Shown here: piece by piece, positions 24,421 to 26,274 of the stretch
How positions within the stretch are numbered: position 1 is the first letter of the stretch
Layout of the letters: each line of letters begins with the position of its first letter
NCBI GenBank assembly: GCA_003427395.1
Contig: BFEA01000024.1
Span: forward strand, 957,003-983,276
From: Chara braunii
Taxonomy: Eukaryota > Streptophyta > Charophyceae > Charales > Characeae
Direction: 5' to 3'
Length of the DNA stretch: 26,274 nt
The notes under the pieces: model-generated
Told to the model about the DNA's origin: nothing
What the model saw: only the letters and a program-made list of their open reading frames with translations
Databases searched by the model: none
Made by a program: the position numbers and the translations under genes

Positions 24421-25080
24421 TGTGACCAGAGAGTGGCGACATTGACACCTGAGATTGATTACATAATTGAGCAAAAAAGGAAAAAAAACTTATGCTCCGT
24501 GAGGTTTCAGTAAGCTAGAGCAATCAATGAATTCAATCCCACCGGGCCATCGTCAATTTTCAATTCCCGTTAGCTTAGGGTTCAGTCTAGATAAGAGCTG
24601 GGATGGTTGGATTTAGCCGGCGGCGTATTATCTTTTCATTGTATTGCTCTTACTTTGATGGTATCTTGGCCGGCGGCGTATTATCTTTTCATTGTATTGC
24701 TCTTACTTTGACGGTATCTTGGTGCATTGTACTCTCTGCTTGGTTCATGACTATCTGAGCTTCTTCGTGATTTTGCAACTTGGATTTCTGTGTATCGCTC
24801 TCGCTCATATTCCTTGTAGAAGAGAGATTTTCCGAAAAAAAAATAAATTTCGAAATATTAAAGTGCAAGGAAATGAGCGATAGCGAACTTCAGAAACCAA
24901 GCAGCATCATACACATGAGACCAGATAGTTGTGACCTCGAACCAAAAGGCTGGCAAAAGCAGAATTGCAACACGAGTTCCACCAAATAAGAACACAGCAA
25001 AAGCTCACAAGTGACAATGTTGGAATGGTCTCATGACTCTCATCATCATCAACAATGAACCAATGTCGACATCCGACCTG
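24421..25080. other. Spacer between the second inverted arms, no gene
   Basis: AT-richer than the arms. It contains the 53-bp tandem duplication (24616-24721) and an A-rich patch (24825-24860) resembling the CGAAATTT-type region at 25810-26060. The short open frames at 24692-24989 have no recognisable protein and cross the duplication. Confidence 0.55.
24616..24721 (+). repeat. 53-bp tandem duplication
   Basis: Copy 1 at 24616-24668 and copy 2 at 24669-24721 differ at a single base (GATGG versus GACGG). Both start with GCCGGCGGCGTATTATC. Confidence 0.95.
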
Positions 25081-25800
25081 GCGCTCTGCGCCCAGACTAC
25101 AAATGGTAGATCCTATCTAGCCTATCTACAATACCGCTGGTGACGTCAACAGCTCCCCGAAGTACGAGAAGGTCTCGGGCAATGCCGTTCGCCTCAAGCA
25201 CCAGGTATGTCTTTCGTATCACTCACAACCTTTATCCCCCACTCACAGATGCCACATGCACCCAAGGACCACCATGCGCCCTATCCAGCTCAGCGCAGTG
25301 CAGCTCGGCTATGGCTGCCTGCTCCACCTGCTCGCTCATGAGCGCGTGGGCCTGGCGAGCGATTAGCACAGCAGCGCATGCACAGCATGCGTCCAGTGCC
25401 CAAATGCCGAATGCGGAGGCAGGCACTTTCCTAAATTGAAGTGGCCTGCCTGCTGCATGCGGCCTCACTGCACTGGGCCCCGGCCCAGAAGCTTCCGGTA
25501 GCCCCCGAGAGGCTGAGCCTCAGTCCAAACGAGTCAGGCCCAGGGCCTATGGTGGTTACCCATGCCCAACTGCCTGCAGCCTGTGTTCAGTCCGTTGTTG
25601 CGTATCTGGCCCAGGGCCTGCCTCAGTTACATACGATAAAGGCAGCCTGGGCCTGGGTGCTTTCAACCAACTGGCACTGCGCAACTGCCTGAATTTCCCC
25701 AGTTGCGTGGTTGTCCAAAATAGGCCTCTAGGCCTGGGTCGGGCCTGCCTTCACTTAGGGCGGCCGACATTTCTGATAACAGGGCCCAGTAGGGCTTACC
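25081..25800 (-). repeat. GGCC-rich LTR-like sequence, - orientation (right arm of the second inverted pair)
   Basis: On the - strand it carries the landmarks listed for 23790-24420. The outer end may be near 25785, where the - strand reads TGTTATCAGAAATG, a plausible LTR start. The CCTAAGTGAAGGC block near 25755 resembles one arm of the hairpin at 7811-7861, so these GGCC-rich repeats may be one family. Confidence 0.45.
25121..25204 (+). other. Exon-like segment (84 bp, bounded by AG and GTATGT)
   Basis: Preceded by CTATCTAG and followed by GTATGT after a CAG, the segment is exactly 28 codons with no stop and GC-rich third positions. It reads Pro-Ile-Tyr-Asn-Thr-Ala-Gly-Asp-Val-Asn, then Lys-Tyr-Glu-Lys-Val and Arg-Leu-Lys-His-Gln. 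I do not recognise it. It overlaps the right arm of the inverted pair, and its left third has a partial counterpart near 24310-24352, so it could also be plain LTR sequence. Weak evidence. Confidence 0.22.
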
Positions 25801-26060
25801 GAGGCCTTGCGCCTTGCAAAAGCAACCGAAATTTTGAAATTCCAAAAAAATAAAGGAAATCGAAATTTTCAGCTACTAACGACTTCCGAAGGAAAAAAAA
25901 ATAAAAAATAAATCGGATTTATCAAGCACCGAAATTTCGAAAATCACAAAAAACGAAAATCGGGAATTTCAGTTACTGCACAATTTCGGATTTTACGAAA
26001 ACGAATTTGCGCCAAAGAAGGAATTCCAAAAAAATAAATTTTAAAAAATCGGAATTTTGA
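25801..26060. repeat. A/T-rich region with degenerate CGAAATTT motifs
   Basis: Repeated CGAAATTT(T/C), GAATTTC and AAAAAAATAAA words, many of them near-palindromic around TTTCGAAA. A short related patch occurs at 24825-24860. No coding sequence. Confidence 0.7.
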
Positions 26061-26103
26061 CGGGTAGGCAGAAAACGCGAATTGGAGTTTACTTATGTTG
26101 ACC

Positions 26104-26115
26104 TAATCAACTAAT

Positions 26116-26146
<31 letters not shown>

Positions 26147-26274
26147 CCAACCAAACAATCAATCAATCAATCGATTGGTCATGACTAATCAATCAATCGA
26201 TCAATCGATCGATCCATCCATCCATCCATCCATCCATCCATCCATCCATCGATTGATCGATCGATCGATCAATT
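26104..26274. repeat. Compound tetranucleotide satellite (ATCA/ATCG/ATCC)n
   Basis: Period-4 repeats in blocks: mainly AATC with AACC variants (26104-26190), mixed AATC/GATC (26190-26212), TCCA (26212-26250), then GATC to the window end. It runs off the edge, so its full length is unknown. Confidence 0.95.

Noticed and set aside
24692-24989. Short + strand frames of 63 and 69 codons
   Set aside because: They cross a recent tandem duplication and an A-rich run and have no recognisable protein.
26104-26274. CRISPR-like regular spacing
   Set aside because: The period is 4 bp with no spacers; it is a microsatellite in eukaryotic DNA.

Overview
The window is eukaryotic nuclear DNA with no intact host gene that I can defend. 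It is a nested graveyard of transposable elements. Three Ty3/gypsy-type LTR retrotransposons lie on the + strand, all broken by frameshifts, stop codons, deletions and insertions. With them are a gag-like pseudogene, the 3' part of a LINE on the - strand, a - strand integrase/chromodomain tail with its own polypurine tract and LTR, a 1,025-bp LTR-like insertion, and many microsatellites and short tandem duplications. The element style, the long GA/CT microsatellites, the plant-type telomeric motif and the GGCC-rich LTR-like repeats suggest a streptophyte (plant or charophyte alga, Chara-like). That is an inference; no single-copy gene is available to prove it.

Layout. 1-1129: (AG)n, a Glu/Lys-rich low-complexity stretch, a striking array of TTGACC motifs, and an LTR/leader-like region. 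1130-5270: element A, in order gag, zinc knuckle, protease, reverse transcriptase (RT) and RNase H. It is cut off before integrase, and its RT is split by a 52-bp tandem duplication. 5271-5849: no gene, one telobox. 5850-7816: LINE fragment (-) with its poly(A) end at 5850-5873. 7811-9573: a hairpin junction, then two LTR-like arms in opposite orientation, each containing a GA/CT microsatellite. 9574-10056: polypurine tract, integrase C-terminus and chromodomain (-). 10019-12963: scrambled junction, then element B (RT, RNase H, integrase; +), interrupted by a T-rich retroposon-like insert and by an AT-rich insert carrying a clean 70-codon frame. 12964-15660: no gene recognised. 15661-16916: gag-like pseudogene. 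17051-17131: a repeat shared with the leader of element A. 17650-23789: element C, with gag, zinc knuckle, protease, RT, RNase H and integrase in canonical order. Its RT has lost the YLDD aspartates by deletion, and its integrase is interrupted at 22534-23558 by an LTR-like insertion with a GTCT target duplication. 23790-25850: a second, diverged inverted pair of GGCC-rich LTR-like sequences around an AT-rich spacer. 25790-26274: AT-rich CGAAATTT-type repeats and a compound tetranucleotide satellite.

No gene products are expected to work together today. The recognisable parts are steps of the LTR-retrotransposon cycle: gag particle, protease, RT/RNase H, integrase with chromatin-targeting tail. 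Almost every copy has visible lesions, several of them in catalytic motifs. I see no convincing new biological system. The observations most worth following up are the AT-rich insert with an open frame, the precisely bounded LTR insertion, the TTGACC array, the inverted LTR-like pairs and the exon-like segment at 25121-25204.
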